A stretch of DNA of 64,000 nucleotides from Alistipes provencensis (GTDB taxonomy: Bacteria > Bacteroidota > Bacteroidia > Bacteroidales > Rikenellaceae). This document shows positions 34,179-44,580 of the stretch, piece after piece. Each line of letters begins with the position of its first letter. The stretch's first letter is position 1. The stretch covers positions 2,389,673 to 2,453,672 of the forward strand of contig NZ_LT559262.1 in NCBI RefSeq assembly GCF_900083545.1, given 5' to 3'. A program made the translations under genes and the position numbers. The notes below the pieces were generated by a model. It worked only from the letters and a program-made list of their open reading frames with translations. It was not told the origin of the DNA and searched no databases.

Positions 34179-34317
34179 TTGAAGATTGCATAATGCTCCG
34201 GGACTGGAAAACGAGCGCAGGAAGCCCGATGCGGGCGTAAGATTCGGAAATACCCAAACGGAACCGCCTCCGGGCGGTCCTGAATAAACTGATACAAGAA
34301 ACTACAAATTAACGCCT

Positions 34318-37300
34318 ATGAATCATTTTAAACTACCGTGTCAGCAATTCTGTGCCGGAGTGGTCAGGTGGCTCGCGGTCGGCGCGTGGATGATCGCGCT
34401 GTGTGTGCCGGGCAGTCTGTTTGCCCAATCGCATGAGATTACCGGCAAGGTGCTCGACGAAAACGACATGCCTGTCGTGGGAGCCAACGTCATCGTCGAC
34501 GGCACCACTATCGGAACCAACTCCGGGTTGGACGGCTCATTCAAGCTCACCGTTTCCCCCCCCCCTCCACAAAACGGTGTCCGTCATGTATTTGGGGTAC
34601 AAAACCGTCAAGCTCGACTTAGGTTCCCGCACTAATTTCACCGTAAAACTCGAACCCGACCGCAAGGTGATCGACGAAGTGGTCGTGGTCGCCTACGGTA
34701 CCCAGAAAAAGGTCTCCGTGACCGGTTCGGTCGCTTCGGTCGGCAATACCGATCTGAAACGCGCTCCCGTTTCCAACTTTTCCACGGCGCTGGCCGGCCG
34801 CCTGCCGGGTCTGACCGTGACGCAGACGTCGGGACAGCCCGGAGCCGAGAAGGTCAATATGAAACTGCGCGGCGTCAGCACCACCGGCGACTCTTCGCCG
34901 CTGATCCTGATCGACGGCGTGCCCCGTGACGACCTCAGTTCGCTCGATGCCAACGAGGTCGAGAACGTGACCATCCTCAAGGATGCGGCCGCTACGGGCG
35001 TGTTCGGTGTACGCGGCGCCAACGGTGTGATCTACGTCACTACGCGCCGGGGCAGCGTCGGTAAGGCCGCCGTAACCATTACGGCCGACTACGGTTTCCA
35101 GCAGATTCTCTGGCGCGGCGCCATGAAAATGGATTCGTGGGATTATGCCGCCCTGCTGAACGAGCGAGCCGCCAACGACGGCAAGTCTCCCGTGTACAAC
35201 GAGTGGCAGATCCAGCAGTTCAAGAGCGGGGCTGATCCCACGTTCTTCCCCAACCGCGACCCCTATGACGAATATACGCAGATGGGTTCGCAGTGGAAGA
35301 TCAACGCCAACGTTTCGGGCGGTACGGACCGTCTTCAGTACTTCATGAATGCCTCCTATATCGATCAGGGCAGTGTTTTCAAGTTCCTGCCCGAGTCGAC
35401 GCGCGGTTATGACCCGAGTTTCTGGCTCAAGCGCGTGAGCGTGCGTGCGAACGTGGATTACAAGATCACGGACGACCTGAAATTCAGCCTCAATATCGCT
35501 TCTTATCTCAACAAGGTCAACCGAATCGTCTGGGGCGACGGTCTCGATACCTCGAACGATCTTAATTTCGATGCCGCCGGTACCACCTATATTCTGGGCG
35601 GTCTGAACCGTGTGCCGCCGACGGCTCCCGGTCCGTCGCTTCCCGCAGGCGCCGTCGACAAGAACGGCGATCCGCTGCCCGAGGGCGGCTGGGTGCAGGA
35701 CGGCTCGGGCTATCAGCTCTATCCGCGTATGAACAAGGGCGGTTACATCCGACAGATGAAGACCACGGTCAATACCAGCGCCTCGCTCGACTGGGATATG
35801 AAGAAACTGGTGAAGGGTCTGAAGTTCCGCGCGATGTTCTCCTACGACCTCTATGCCTCGGGCTTTACCAAGGCGACGCAGGCGTATAACCGCTATGGCT
35901 TCTATCAGGGCAAGAGTGCCGACGATCCGTCCTATTGGACGTGGGACCATACCGACGTTGCGTTCGACGGCATTCATGCCGATACCGAGGGGTTGAATTT
36001 CTTGGATGGTGGCCGCGGACAGAGCTCCTACTACAAATTCAACACACAGCTTTCGCTCAATTACGATCAGTTGTTCAATGAAAAGCACGATGTGCATTTC
36101 ATGCTGCTCGGTCAGTTGGACAACTCGGTCAGCAACTCGCCGGCTTCGCTTTACCTGCCCTATAACATGCTCTACATGTCGGCCCGTGCGACCTATACCT
36201 ATGACAATCGCTATACGGCCGAGGTCAACGTAGGTATCAATGGTTCGGAACAGTTCGCCAAGGAGAACCGGTGGGGTGTTTTCCCCGCAGTCTCCGTGGG
36301 CTGGACGCTGAGCGAAGAGAAGTTCTTCAAGGACAATATCGACCGCAAGTGGATCGATTTCCTCAAGATTCGCGCGTCATACGGTATCGTGGGTAACGAC
36401 CGTCTGGGTGAGAGCCGCTTCCTCTATCTGGACGACGTGCGTGTGGCTTACAATCAGAATTATGTGAACAACGGTACCGTTATTTCATCGCTGGGCCGCG
36501 GCAACTACGTCGCCACCTCGATGCTGGGTAATCTCAACCTGAAATGGGAGAAGGCGCGGCAGCAGAACTACGGTCTCGATATCAACTTCCTGAATGGGTT
36601 CTCGTTCAACTTCGACTATTTCAGGGAGATGCGTGACGACATTCTCGTCGCCCGGGAGACGGTGCCTCAGGTTCAGGGCCTTCCCTCCTCCGTGCTGCCC
36701 CGCGTGAACATGGGCAAGGTCGAGAATCACGGCTATGAGATGGTGCTCGGGTGGCAGAAGGCCCTCGGCAAGGATTGGTTCATTACCGTGTCGGGTAACT
36801 ACAACTTCGCCCGCAATAAGGTCCTCGAAGCCGATGAGGTGCGTTTGCAGACGGGCCGCGGCGGTTATCTCTACCCTTATCGTCAGACCGGTTTCCCGAT
36901 CGGGCAGACTTGGGTGCTGCAGGTCGACTACGAGGACGGGGCCGGCAACGGCTATATCAATACCGATGAGGACATGGCGAAATACGAGGCTATGTACAAG
37001 CAGGGCGGTTTTGTCAACGCTTTCCTCGGTCAGTGGAAATTCGTCGACCAGAACGGGGACGGACAGATCGACAACAAGGACCAGATCCCTTACGGATATC
37101 CCTCCGGAACTCCCGAAATTACCTATGGCGCATCGATGTCGCTGTCGTGGAAGAACCTCGATTTCAGCATGCAGTGGCAGGGTGTGGGGCATAAGCAGGG
37201 CGTATATGTTCTGGGTATGTTCGGCAACGGTCACCTGACCGGCGAGTGGGAAACCCACGCATGGACCAAGGAGCGTTTCGAGCGCGGCGAGAAAATTACC

Positions 37301-37594
37301 TATCAGGCGCTCCGGTCCGGCTATACGCTGGCCGGCAACGGTGTGAACGACCGCAACGACTATGTGGTCAGCGATATGTCCTACGTCCGCCTGAAGAATC
37401 TGGAGATCGGCTATTCGCTTCCGCAGAAGTGGATGAAGCGGATGGGCATCGGCGGAATCCGCCTTGCCATCTCGGGACAGAATCTTTGGAGCACCAACAA
37501 CATGAAGGCGCAGAGCATAGACCCCGAGCAGGACAACGAGAACCAGTATCCGCTGACGCGCAATATCAGTTTCTCCGTACAGCTCAAACTCTAA
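34318..37594 (+). pseudogene. SusC-family TonB-dependent receptor 1, out of frame at a C10 tract (possible phase-variable OFF state)
   Basis: Outer-membrane glycan importer partnered with the SusD at 37617. It reads: signal peptide to residue 36 (LCVPGSLFAQ), carboxypeptidase-regulatory-like domain (EITGKVLDENDMPVVGANVI), TonB-box-like region (IDEVVVVAYGTQKKVSVTG), plug (PLILIDGVPRDDL, EVENVTILKDAAATGVFGVRGANGVIYVTT) and beta-barrel ending FSVQLKL. The ATG at 34318 reads in frame only to codon 82; a run of ten C (34556-34565) then shifts it, and translation stops at 34635 after 105 residues. Deleting one C gives VSPPLHKTVSVMYLGYKTV and an uninterrupted protein of about 1,091 residues. Nothing else in the barrel frame is damaged, which argues against long-term decay. 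Confidence 0.85.
34556..34565 (+). repeat. Poly-C tract (C10) in the first susC
   Basis: Ten consecutive C directly after GTTT. C9 gives the full-length receptor; C10, as here, truncates it. Such tracts are classic slipped-strand contingency loci. Confidence 0.9.
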
Positions 37595-37616
37595 AACCTC
37601 AAAAATTTCAGCAATT

Positions 37617-39476
37617 ATGAAAATCATACGATATGTCGGTGCTGTACTGCTGGCGGCTTTTGCAGGTCAGAGTTGTTCGCTCCTCGACACTACGCCGGAC
37701 GGCCGCGAAACGCTCGACCAGATTTTTGCCGACCACGACAAAACGGCCGCTTACCTGAACACCTGCTACATCTACCTTCCGACGAAGGGTACCTCTTATT
37801 ATTGGGTTTGCAACGCCCCGACGGCGCTGTCGGACGAAGGGTATCTGGTTTCGGGAACGATCAACGACGCCATTCCCGCCAAGATGTACACGAGCGGCGG
37901 TACGGCCTCCTCGCACCCGATACGCGATTATAATGGCCCTACGGAGAATTATTATAGCATCTACATGATGCAGCTTCGGTATTGCACGACCTTTTTGCAG
38001 TATATCGATAAGGCGGGTGTCAATTCCGAAAGCGAGCGCGCCCGCTGGCGGGCCGAAGCGCATACGCTGCGCGCCTACTACATGCTGGAGATGCTCAAAT
38101 GGTTCGGGGCTTTCGCATACGAGCCTAACGGTTATCCCGACGGTTACGACTATTCGACGCTGAAAAAGCGTTCCGTCTGGGAGCTGGCCGAACTGATCGA
38201 CGCCGAGTGTACGGCCGCCATCAATACGAACGAACTGCCGTGGCGGATCGACAATCCGTCCGACGGCAAGCGTATGACCAAGGCGTTGGCTTGGTGCATC
38301 AAGTCGAAGGCTTATCTGTTCGCAGCCAGCCCGGTACACAGCGAGGATTATTCCGCCGACCAGAAGTTGTCGCACTGGAAGACCGCTTTCGAAGTGAACC
38401 AACAGGCCGTGACGGCGCTCGAGTCGAACGGATACGCCCTGAAAACTTCGGTTTCCAACCCTCGACTTTATACGGGGAAGGCTGCCGCCTACAAGGAGCT
38501 GTTCACTTCGATCTCGCTGACCTCGGCCGATGACCGGGAGACGATCTATCAGGGCGTCAGTCGGCAGAATTATGTCGACCACAACTATATCGGCGCCCTG
38601 AACTGGCCCAATAATACGACCCGTGCCGGTGTCGTGCCGACACAGGAGATGGTCGATGCCTATGAGGTGCTCAGCGCCGACGGAACCGTGGCCGAGCCGC
38701 TGCTCGATCTTTCCGATCCCTATACATCCGCCAAAGCGCCCAACTACAACCAGAAGGCGCTGGATTTGGGGTATAAGGCGGACGATCCCTATGCGGCTCC
38801 CCGTGATCCGCGTATGGAGGCCTGCATCATCCGCAACGGAGACCAGATTCTGTGGGGCGGGGTGCTCCGTACCGTGGAGACTTTCGTAGGCGGTGAAAAC
38901 GGCATCAGCGACGATACCAGCGAAAACCGCTTCACGCGTACCGGGTACTATTACCGGAAATACATTGCTCCGGATGTCGATGCGACCGATAACAAGGCCG
39001 ATGCGGCTCCTTGGAAATTCTTCCGGCTGGCGGAGATCAAGCTCAATCTGGCCGAAGCCGCTGCCGAGGCCGGGGAGTTGGATGTTGCCAAGGCGCAGGT
39101 GGATGCCATCCGCAACCGTGTGGGCATGCCGGCTCTGCCGGACAACCTGACGCAGGCGGAGATGATTCTGCGCGTAAGGCATGAGCGCATGGTGGAACTC
39201 TGTTACGAGGAGTGCCGCTATTTCGACGTCCGCCGCTGGGCCGAAGCTTTCAATGGTTCGCAACTGTATCAGAAATACTTCAAGATACCGTGCGAGAGCC
39301 TTACTGCCATGTGGATCACGAAAAATCCTGACGATACTTACACTTATGAGCGCCGGGTGGGTGACCTGAAAAACGCCAGTACGCAGGCGCGCGACGTTCT
39401 GCTTCCGATTCCCGAGAACGAGGCGAATAACCTCTATTCGCTGACGAATACACGCTGGCAGAATTCCGGGTGGTAA
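37617..39476 (+). CDS. SusD-family glycan-binding lipoprotein 1 (RagB/SusD)
   Basis: A 619-residue surface lipoprotein, lid of the SusC receptor just upstream (22-base gap). Lipobox FAGQSC (Cys at 20). The tetratricopeptide-like SusD scaffold is seen in AEAHTLRAYYMLEMLKWFGAFAY (about 142-164) and KALAWCIKSKAYLFAASPV. Near the C-terminus are the SusD hallmarks RLAEIKLNLAEAAAEAG, VDAIRNRVGMPAL and RHERMVELCYEECRYFDVRRW. It is intact even though its partner susC is out of frame, so under the OFF state this protein would lack its own channel. Confidence 0.93.
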   Translation: MKIIRYVGAVLLAAFAGQSCSLLDTTPDGRETLDQIFADHDKTAAYLNTCYIYLPTKGTSYYWVCNAPTALSDEGYLVSGTINDAIPAKMYTSGGTASSHPIRDYNGPTENYYSIYMMQLRYCTTFLQYIDKAGVNSESERARWRAEAHTLRAYYMLEMLKWFGAFAYEPNGYPDGYDYSTLKKRSVWELAELIDAECTAAINTNELPWRIDNPSDGKRMTKALAWCIKSKAYLFAASPVHSEDYSADQKLSHWKTAFEVNQQAVTALESNGYALKTSVSNPRLYTGKAAAYKELFTSISLTSADDRETIYQGVSRQNYVDHNYIGALNWPNNTTRAGVVPTQEMVDAYEVLSADGTVAEPLLDLSDPYTSAKAPNYNQKALDLGYKADDPYAAPRDPRMEACIIRNGDQILWGGVLRTVETFVGGENGISDDTSENRFTRTGYYYRKYIAPDVDATDNKADAAPWKFFRLAEIKLNLAEAAAEAGELDVAKAQVDAIRNRVGMPALPDNLTQAEMILRVRHERMVELCYEECRYFDVRRWAEAFNGSQLYQKYFKIPCESLTAMWITKNPDDTYTYERRVGDLKNASTQARDVLLPIPENEANNLYSLTNTRWQNSGW

Positions 39477-39495
39477 TCTTTAACAGGAAACGATT

Positions 39496-42400
39496 ATGAG
39501 AATGAAAATCAAATATACAGCTATATTGCTCGCACTCCTCGTCGCCTTTCCGTGCGGCTTCCTGAAGGCGCAGGATGCCGGGGCCTTGTCGCAGCAGGTT
39601 GTCAAGGGCATCGTCACGGATGCTGCCGGAGAGCCGGTCTATCAGGCCGTAATTACCGATGCCGCCGGGAAAATGCTCGGTACGACGGATTTGTACGGCC
39701 GTTTCGAACTGAAGACGGATGTTCCGAACCTTTGTTTCCGCACGGTGGGTTACGGCACCGTTTCGGCTCCCGCGTCGCCCGATATGAAGGTGACGATGCG
39801 CACGGACGAATCACACAAGGATGACCTGCTGGATTACGGCTACGGCGTGATCCGCCGCCGCGGAACGCTCAGCGAGGCAATTTCGGCCATTCAGGGCCGG
39901 CAGCTCGAGGACGTACCCAATGCGAGCCTCAGCCAGATGCTCGAAGGTCAGATACTGGGGTTGGGAACGCTCGAATACTCTTCCGACCCGGGAAATGCCG
40001 GCGTGTATAAATATGTCCGGGGCATCTCTTCGAATCAGGGGACGCAGCCGCTGTTCGTCGTGGACGGCATCGTTATGCAGGATTACAACTACGAATTCCT
40101 GACGGCTGCCGAGATCGAGAACATCGTGGTGCTGAAAGATGCTGCCGCCACGGCCATCTATGGACTGAAGGGCGCCAACGGCGTGGTCGTCATCAATACC
40201 AAGTCGGGACTTCCCGGAGCGTTCGACGTGCGGGTCACGGCCGATTTCTCCCTGCAGCAGATCGCCCGCAAGCCCGAGACGACCTCTTCCTACGAATATG
40301 CGACGCTGCGCAATCAGGCGTGGGCGAACGACGGCTCGCTGGGAGCAGCTCCCTTCTCCGACGATCAGGTCGCCCGGATCAGGTCGGGCAACGATCCGCT
40401 CTATCCCGACAATAACTATTACGACGACTTCGTGCGCAATTTCGGTACGATGGAACGGGTAGGTATCAGTCTCAGCGGCGGCAGCGAGCGGACGCGCGTC
40501 TGGTCGAACATCAACTTCATGAACCAGACTTCGCTCCTGAAACAGGAGACCGACGAATATGTGGCCGCACCCCGCCGCTTCTGGGTGAACTTCCGCGCGA
40601 AGATCGACGTGGACATCTCCAAACACGTCCGCGCTTTCGCCGGTGTGGCGGGTAACGTGCGCAACGACCGGCTTGCGGGGAACAATTATACCAACAGCGG
40701 AATTTACGAAACGATCTTCTCGCTGCCGCCGACGATGGTCGGACCCACGACCGAAGACGGCCGCGTGACGACGATGGAGACGGTCTCCACGCCGACCTAC
40801 GGTATCCTGAACCGCTCGGGTTACACCAAATATACGGGCATGTACGCTTCGACGTACGCAGGCGTTACGGTCGATCTGGATTTCGTGACGCGCGGCCTGA
40901 GCGTGACGGGCAAATTGGCTTTCCAGTCGAGCAACGACCGTCACAACTACATGACGCAGGATTTCAGCCGCTATTACTACGACTATACGCAGGGCGATTT
41001 CGTGCAGTTGGGCTCCAATCTGGACACCAATCTGGCAGGCGGTGCGAGCGGCGTGTTCCAGTACGCCATCAGCTATATCGCCCAGTTGGACTACAAACGC
41101 TCTTTCGGCAGGCACAATGCGGAGGCTCATCTCTATACATATTATACCAATGAGCAGTTGGATGATGTGAATGCGGATTTTCCCGCCGTGGGGCTTCCGC
41201 ACGATGACCACAATACGGGTCTGAACCTCTCGTACAACTACGACGACCGTTATGTGGTCGGTGCGACGTTCGGCCTGACGGCTTCCGATATATTCGCCCG
41301 CAGCAACCGCTACACGTTTGTTCCCGCTTTCTCGGCGGCGTGGGTCGCTTCGAACGAGTCGTTCCTGCGCGATGTGAAGTGGCTGAGCCTGCTGAAGGTT
41401 CGTGCTTCTTACGGAGAGGTCGCCCTCGATGACTTCGAGGTGGGCTACTACCGCTACATGTACATGGACTATATCAAGAAGAACGGCGATGTCCGCCTGC
41501 TGGGTAATCCTGACCTCAAGCCGGAGATCCATAAGACCCAGAACTACGGTCTTGATCTGGGACTCTGGAACAAACTGAACCTGACGTTCGACTATTTCAG
41601 CCGTCGTACCGACAACATGCTGATCGAGGAGGGCAGCCGGATTCCCGCTTATCAGGGCATCTATGTGAGCAACTACCGCAAGGTCAACGAGGGCAGGATG
41701 AAGAACAGCGGCATCGAGCTGGGCGTCTCCTATGCGACGGAGCTCGGCCGGGGATGGGGCATCCACGCCGGCGTGAATTACTCGCATGCGAAGAACGAGG
41801 TCATCTACACCGGGGAGATGCCTTATCCCGGCGATGGCAACGGCTACAAGGGCTATGCCTATTCCCACCGGGTGGACGGCTATCCGTTGGGCCAGCAGTT
41901 CGGCTATCTGGTCGACCGCAGCAACGGCAGCGGCTACATTTCGACCGACGAGGAGTTGGCGAAGTATACGGCGATGTATTCCGAGATCAGAACGCCGCGT
42001 AAGGGCGACCTCATCTTCCGGGATGTGAACGGTGACGGCCTTGTCAACGAGAAGGACCTGTCGCCCATCGGCAAAGGTAGCCTTCCGACCGATTTCACGA
42101 CCATCCGTGCGGGTTTCAGTTGGAAAGGGCTCGAACTGGACCTGATGTTTCAGGGTGTGACGGGCTATTACGGCGGGGTCAGCTACCAGACGGAGCGCGA
42201 TGCCAACGGTATTTTCAACGACCTGCACAAGGCGGCGTGGACGCCCGAGCGCTATGCTTCCGGTGCGGAGATCAAACATCCGGCCCTGAGCTACAACAGC
42301 GCGTCGATCAGTAATAACAACAGTGATTTCAATATTGTCAACCGTTCGTTCTGGCGGCTGAAGAACGCTTCGCTTTCCTACACGCTTCCGGCGCGTCTGA

Positions 42401-42561
42401 TGCGCAACGCGGGCATCAAGCGGCTGAAGATCGTACTCAGCGGACAGAACCTGTTCACGTCGTCAGCTCTCGATTCGAAGGTGATCGACCCCGAAACGGG
42501 CAGCATGACCCAACTGCCGCCGATGCGCGTGATCAATCTGGGCGTGAAACTCGATTTTTAA
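39496..42561 (+). CDS. SusC-family TonB-dependent receptor 2
   Basis: A 1,021-residue outer-membrane receptor. Signal to about residue 26 (FPCGFLKAQ), CarboxypepD_reg-like domain (VVKGIVTDAAGEPVYQAVIT), a divergent region where the usual DEVVVVGYG motif would be (DDLLDYGYGVIRRRGTLSEAI), plug (PLFVVDGIVMQDYN, EIENIVVLKDAAATAIYGLKGANGVVVINT) and barrel ending MRVINLGVKLDF. Frame intact and no poly-C tract. It follows the first SusD by 19 bases and pairs with the second SusD. The atypical TonB-box region may mean a distinct TonB partner or simply divergence. Confidence 0.93.
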   Translation: MRMKIKYTAILLALLVAFPCGFLKAQDAGALSQQVVKGIVTDAAGEPVYQAVITDAAGKMLGTTDLYGRFELKTDVPNLCFRTVGYGTVSAPASPDMKVTMRTDESHKDDLLDYGYGVIRRRGTLSEAISAIQGRQLEDVPNASLSQMLEGQILGLGTLEYSSDPGNAGVYKYVRGISSNQGTQPLFVVDGIVMQDYNYEFLTAAEIENIVVLKDAAATAIYGLKGANGVVVINTKSGLPGAFDVRVTADFSLQQIARKPETTSSYEYATLRNQAWANDGSLGAAPFSDDQVARIRSGNDPLYPDNNYYDDFVRNFGTMERVGISLSGGSERTRVWSNINFMNQTSLLKQETDEYVAAPRRFWVNFRAKIDVDISKHVRAFAGVAGNVRNDRLAGNNYTNSGIYETIFSLPPTMVGPTTEDGRVTTMETVSTPTYGILNRSGYTKYTGMYASTYAGVTVDLDFVTRGLSVTGKLAFQSSNDRHNYMTQDFSRYYYDYTQGDFVQLGSNLDTNLAGGASGVFQYAISYIAQLDYKRSFGRHNAEAHLYTYYTNEQLDDVNADFPAVGLPHDDHNTGLNLSYNYDDRYVVGATFGLTASDIFARSNRYTFVPAFSAAWVASNESFLRDVKWLSLLKVRASYGEVALDDFEVGYYRYMYMDYIKKNGDVRLLGNPDLKPEIHKTQNYGLDLGLWNKLNLTFDYFSRRTDNMLIEEGSRIPAYQGIYVSNYRKVNEGRMKNSGIELGVSYATELGRGWGIHAGVNYSHAKNEVIYTGEMPYPGDGNGYKGYAYSHRVDGYPLGQQFGYLVDRSNGSGYISTDEELAKYTAMYSEIRTPRKGDLIFRDVNGDGLVNEKDLSPIGKGSLPTDFTTIRAGFSWKGLELDLMFQGVTGYYGGVSYQTERDANGIFNDLHKAAWTPERYASGAEIKHPALSYNSASISNNNSDFNIVNRSFWRLKNASLSYTLPARLMRNAGIKRLKIVLSGQNLFTSSALDSKVIDPETGSMTQLPPMRVINLGVKLDF

Positions 42562-42581
42562 TCCGATAACAGCGAATCGTT

Positions 42582-44543
42582 ATGAAAAGAATGAAATATA
42601 TCCTTTTACTGACTCTCTCTGCGGCGGCCCTGCTCTTGGGTAACGCCGGCTGCCAGAAAGAAATGGACAGCGAGCTCGACGACCGTGCCGGAGATATGCG
42701 CAGCATTTACGAACTGCTGGCGCGTGCCTATGAGCACCTGAAGTCGTCGTTCTATGTGCCTGTCGAGACGGGTCCTGCGGCGGGATTCACCGCCAGCGGC
42801 TACATGATGGCCGCCTATTGCGACGAGGCGCAGGAGGTTACCCAGTCGTCGGCTGTTTATGACTGGTACCGGGGGAGTGTTTCCGCTGCGAGCATGCCGT
42901 TGTGGTGGAACAATGAAAATTCGGGCACGGAGCGTTGGTCGGGGCTGTTCAACTGCATTTTCAGTTGCAACGAGGCCCTGAAATACTTGGAAGACCCCAC
43001 GCTCGAAACCGACTATGAGGACACCCAGCGGAATCAGATGATCGCGCAGGCCTATGCCCTGCGGGCCTACTGTTATCTTCAGCTTATCAAGCGCTGGGGC
43101 GGGGTTCCGATCATTCGCGAGGCGCTTGAGCGGGACCACGACTACTCGAAGGACAAGCGGGCCAGCTTCGCCCAGTGCGTCGATTTCATCATCGAATCGT
43201 GCGACAAGGCGCTTGCCGCTGATGACGCATTGCAGTGGTCGCAGCGATTGCTGAGCTACTCGAATCCCGAGTTGAGCCGTGCAGCCATCTGGGCTGTCAA
43301 GTCGCAGGCTGTGCTTTATGCGGCCAGTCCGCTGTGGGCCGATGACTATGCCGGGACCGAGAAATATACTTGGGCGCGTGCCGCCGAGATCACCAAGCAG
43401 GCGCTCGATCTCAGCACCGGCCACGGTTTGGCGCTTGTCGGCGACGCTACGGCATTCCCCGACGAGTCCAGCACGGGTCTGGCCGCCTATGACAAGTATT
43501 TTCTCGCCCCGTATCCCGGTTCCGGCGGCTGGGACACGGAAACGCTCTACCAGCCTACCAATTACGGCAGTCAGAAGCAGAGCCTCGTGTGGCAGTATGC
43601 GGGCATGCCGATCGACGACGGTCAGGTGTCGGCCGGAGCCTGCCCCACGCAGGAGATGGTGGACGCCTACGAGGTCCTGAACGCCGACGGCTCCGAATCG
43701 ACTCCGCTGCTCGATCTGGCGAATCCCTACAATGCCGACGGTACGCCGAATATTTCGCAGAAAGCCCGGGATTTCGGGTATGTGGACTGCTCGGACAAGA
43801 TGTACCTGAACCGCGATCCGCGCTTCTATTCGACCATCTATTACGACGGCGTGAAGGTGAAACTCGAAAACGGCGAATACGGGGTCGAAACCTATGTCGG
43901 CGGCAACTGCGGGCTGTCGCTGTCGCCTTCCAGCCGGCGTAACACCTGCACGGGTTACTACCTGCGCAAGTTCAGCAATGCGCAGTCGAGCACCAGCGGC
44001 GGCAACAAGGACGGTTATATCCGCATGTATCGTCTGGCGGAACTCTACCTCAATTTCGCCGAGGCGGCCTACCGGGCCTACGGCAATGCCGACCAGCAGG
44101 CTCCGGCTACCGACGTGGAGGAGACCGTGACGGACGACGAGGACAACGAAACGACCTCTACCGTGACCTACGGCGTGGCAATGAGCGCCCGTGATGCGGT
44201 CAATGCCGTGCGCGCCCGCGTCGGAATGCCGGGTGTGACAGACAACGGCGATGCTTTCTGGCTGCGCTTGTGTAACGAGCGCCGCGTGGAGCTGGCTTTC
44301 GAGGAGCACCGCTTTTTCGACGTGCGCCGCTGGACGAAGCCCGACGGCGATCTTTCGAAGACCGACAAACGGGTGACGGGCATGCGTATCGAGCTGTCGG
44401 ACGGCCAAAAGGTCTACTCCCGCTTCTCGTTTGACCGTCAGAGTTATACCTCCAAGTACCTCAAGTATCCGATCAGTCTGGATGAGGTGCGCAAGATGCT
44501 CAGTCTGACCGGCGAGAACTGGCAGAACGACGGATGGAACTAA
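42582..44543 (+). CDS. SusD-family glycan-binding lipoprotein 2 (RagB/SusD)
   Basis: A 653-residue lipoprotein (lipobox GNAGC, Cys at about 25) paired with SusC 2. SusD scaffold: AQAYALRAYCYLQLIKRWGGVPII (about 157-180), AAIWAVKSQAVLYAASPLW, RLAELYLNFAEAAYRAYG, AVNAVRARVGMPG and ERRVELAFEEHRFFDVRRW near the C-terminus. A loop rich in Asp/Glu/Thr (VEETVTDDEDNETTSTVTYG, about 515-535) is inserted between the last two motifs and may be surface exposed. Intact frame. Confidence 0.93.
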   Translation: MKRMKYILLLTLSAAALLLGNAGCQKEMDSELDDRAGDMRSIYELLARAYEHLKSSFYVPVETGPAAGFTASGYMMAAYCDEAQEVTQSSAVYDWYRGSVSAASMPLWWNNENSGTERWSGLFNCIFSCNEALKYLEDPTLETDYEDTQRNQMIAQAYALRAYCYLQLIKRWGGVPIIREALERDHDYSKDKRASFAQCVDFIIESCDKALAADDALQWSQRLLSYSNPELSRAAIWAVKSQAVLYAASPLWADDYAGTEKYTWARAAEITKQALDLSTGHGLALVGDATAFPDESSTGLAAYDKYFLAPYPGSGGWDTETLYQPTNYGSQKQSLVWQYAGMPIDDGQVSAGACPTQEMVDAYEVLNADGSESTPLLDLANPYNADGTPNISQKARDFGYVDCSDKMYLNRDPRFYSTIYYDGVKVKLENGEYGVETYVGGNCGLSLSPSSRRNTCTGYYLRKFSNAQSSTSGGNKDGYIRMYRLAELYLNFAEAAYRAYGNADQQAPATDVEETVTDDEDNETTSTVTYGVAMSARDAVNAVRARVGMPGVTDNGDAFWLRLCNERRVELAFEEHRFFDVRRWTKPDGDLSKTDKRVTGMRIELSDGQKVYSRFSFDRQSYTSKYLKYPISLDEVRKMLSLTGENWQNDGWN

Positions 44544-44580
44544 AGTGACAGGAACTGAAATAACCTCAACCAAAAAAGCA

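Larger units (their letters stand above)
33418..34317. other. AT-rich divergent control region of the polysaccharide utilisation locus
   Basis: A 900-base gene-free region between GH2 (minus) and the first susC (plus). It holds a 10-bp hairpin at 33516-33549, AT-rich tracts, palindromes TAACCGGTTA near 33770 and TTAAC-C-GTTAA near 33585, two candidate plus-strand promoters and a LacI-type operator (listed separately). I see no open gene and no tRNA. No convincing -7 box was found for the minus-strand GH2 operon. Confidence 0.7.

Noticed and set aside
39811..42279. An 822-codon minus-strand open frame under SusC 2.
   Set aside because: Antisense shadow; His/Val/Arg-rich composition and no recognisable domain.
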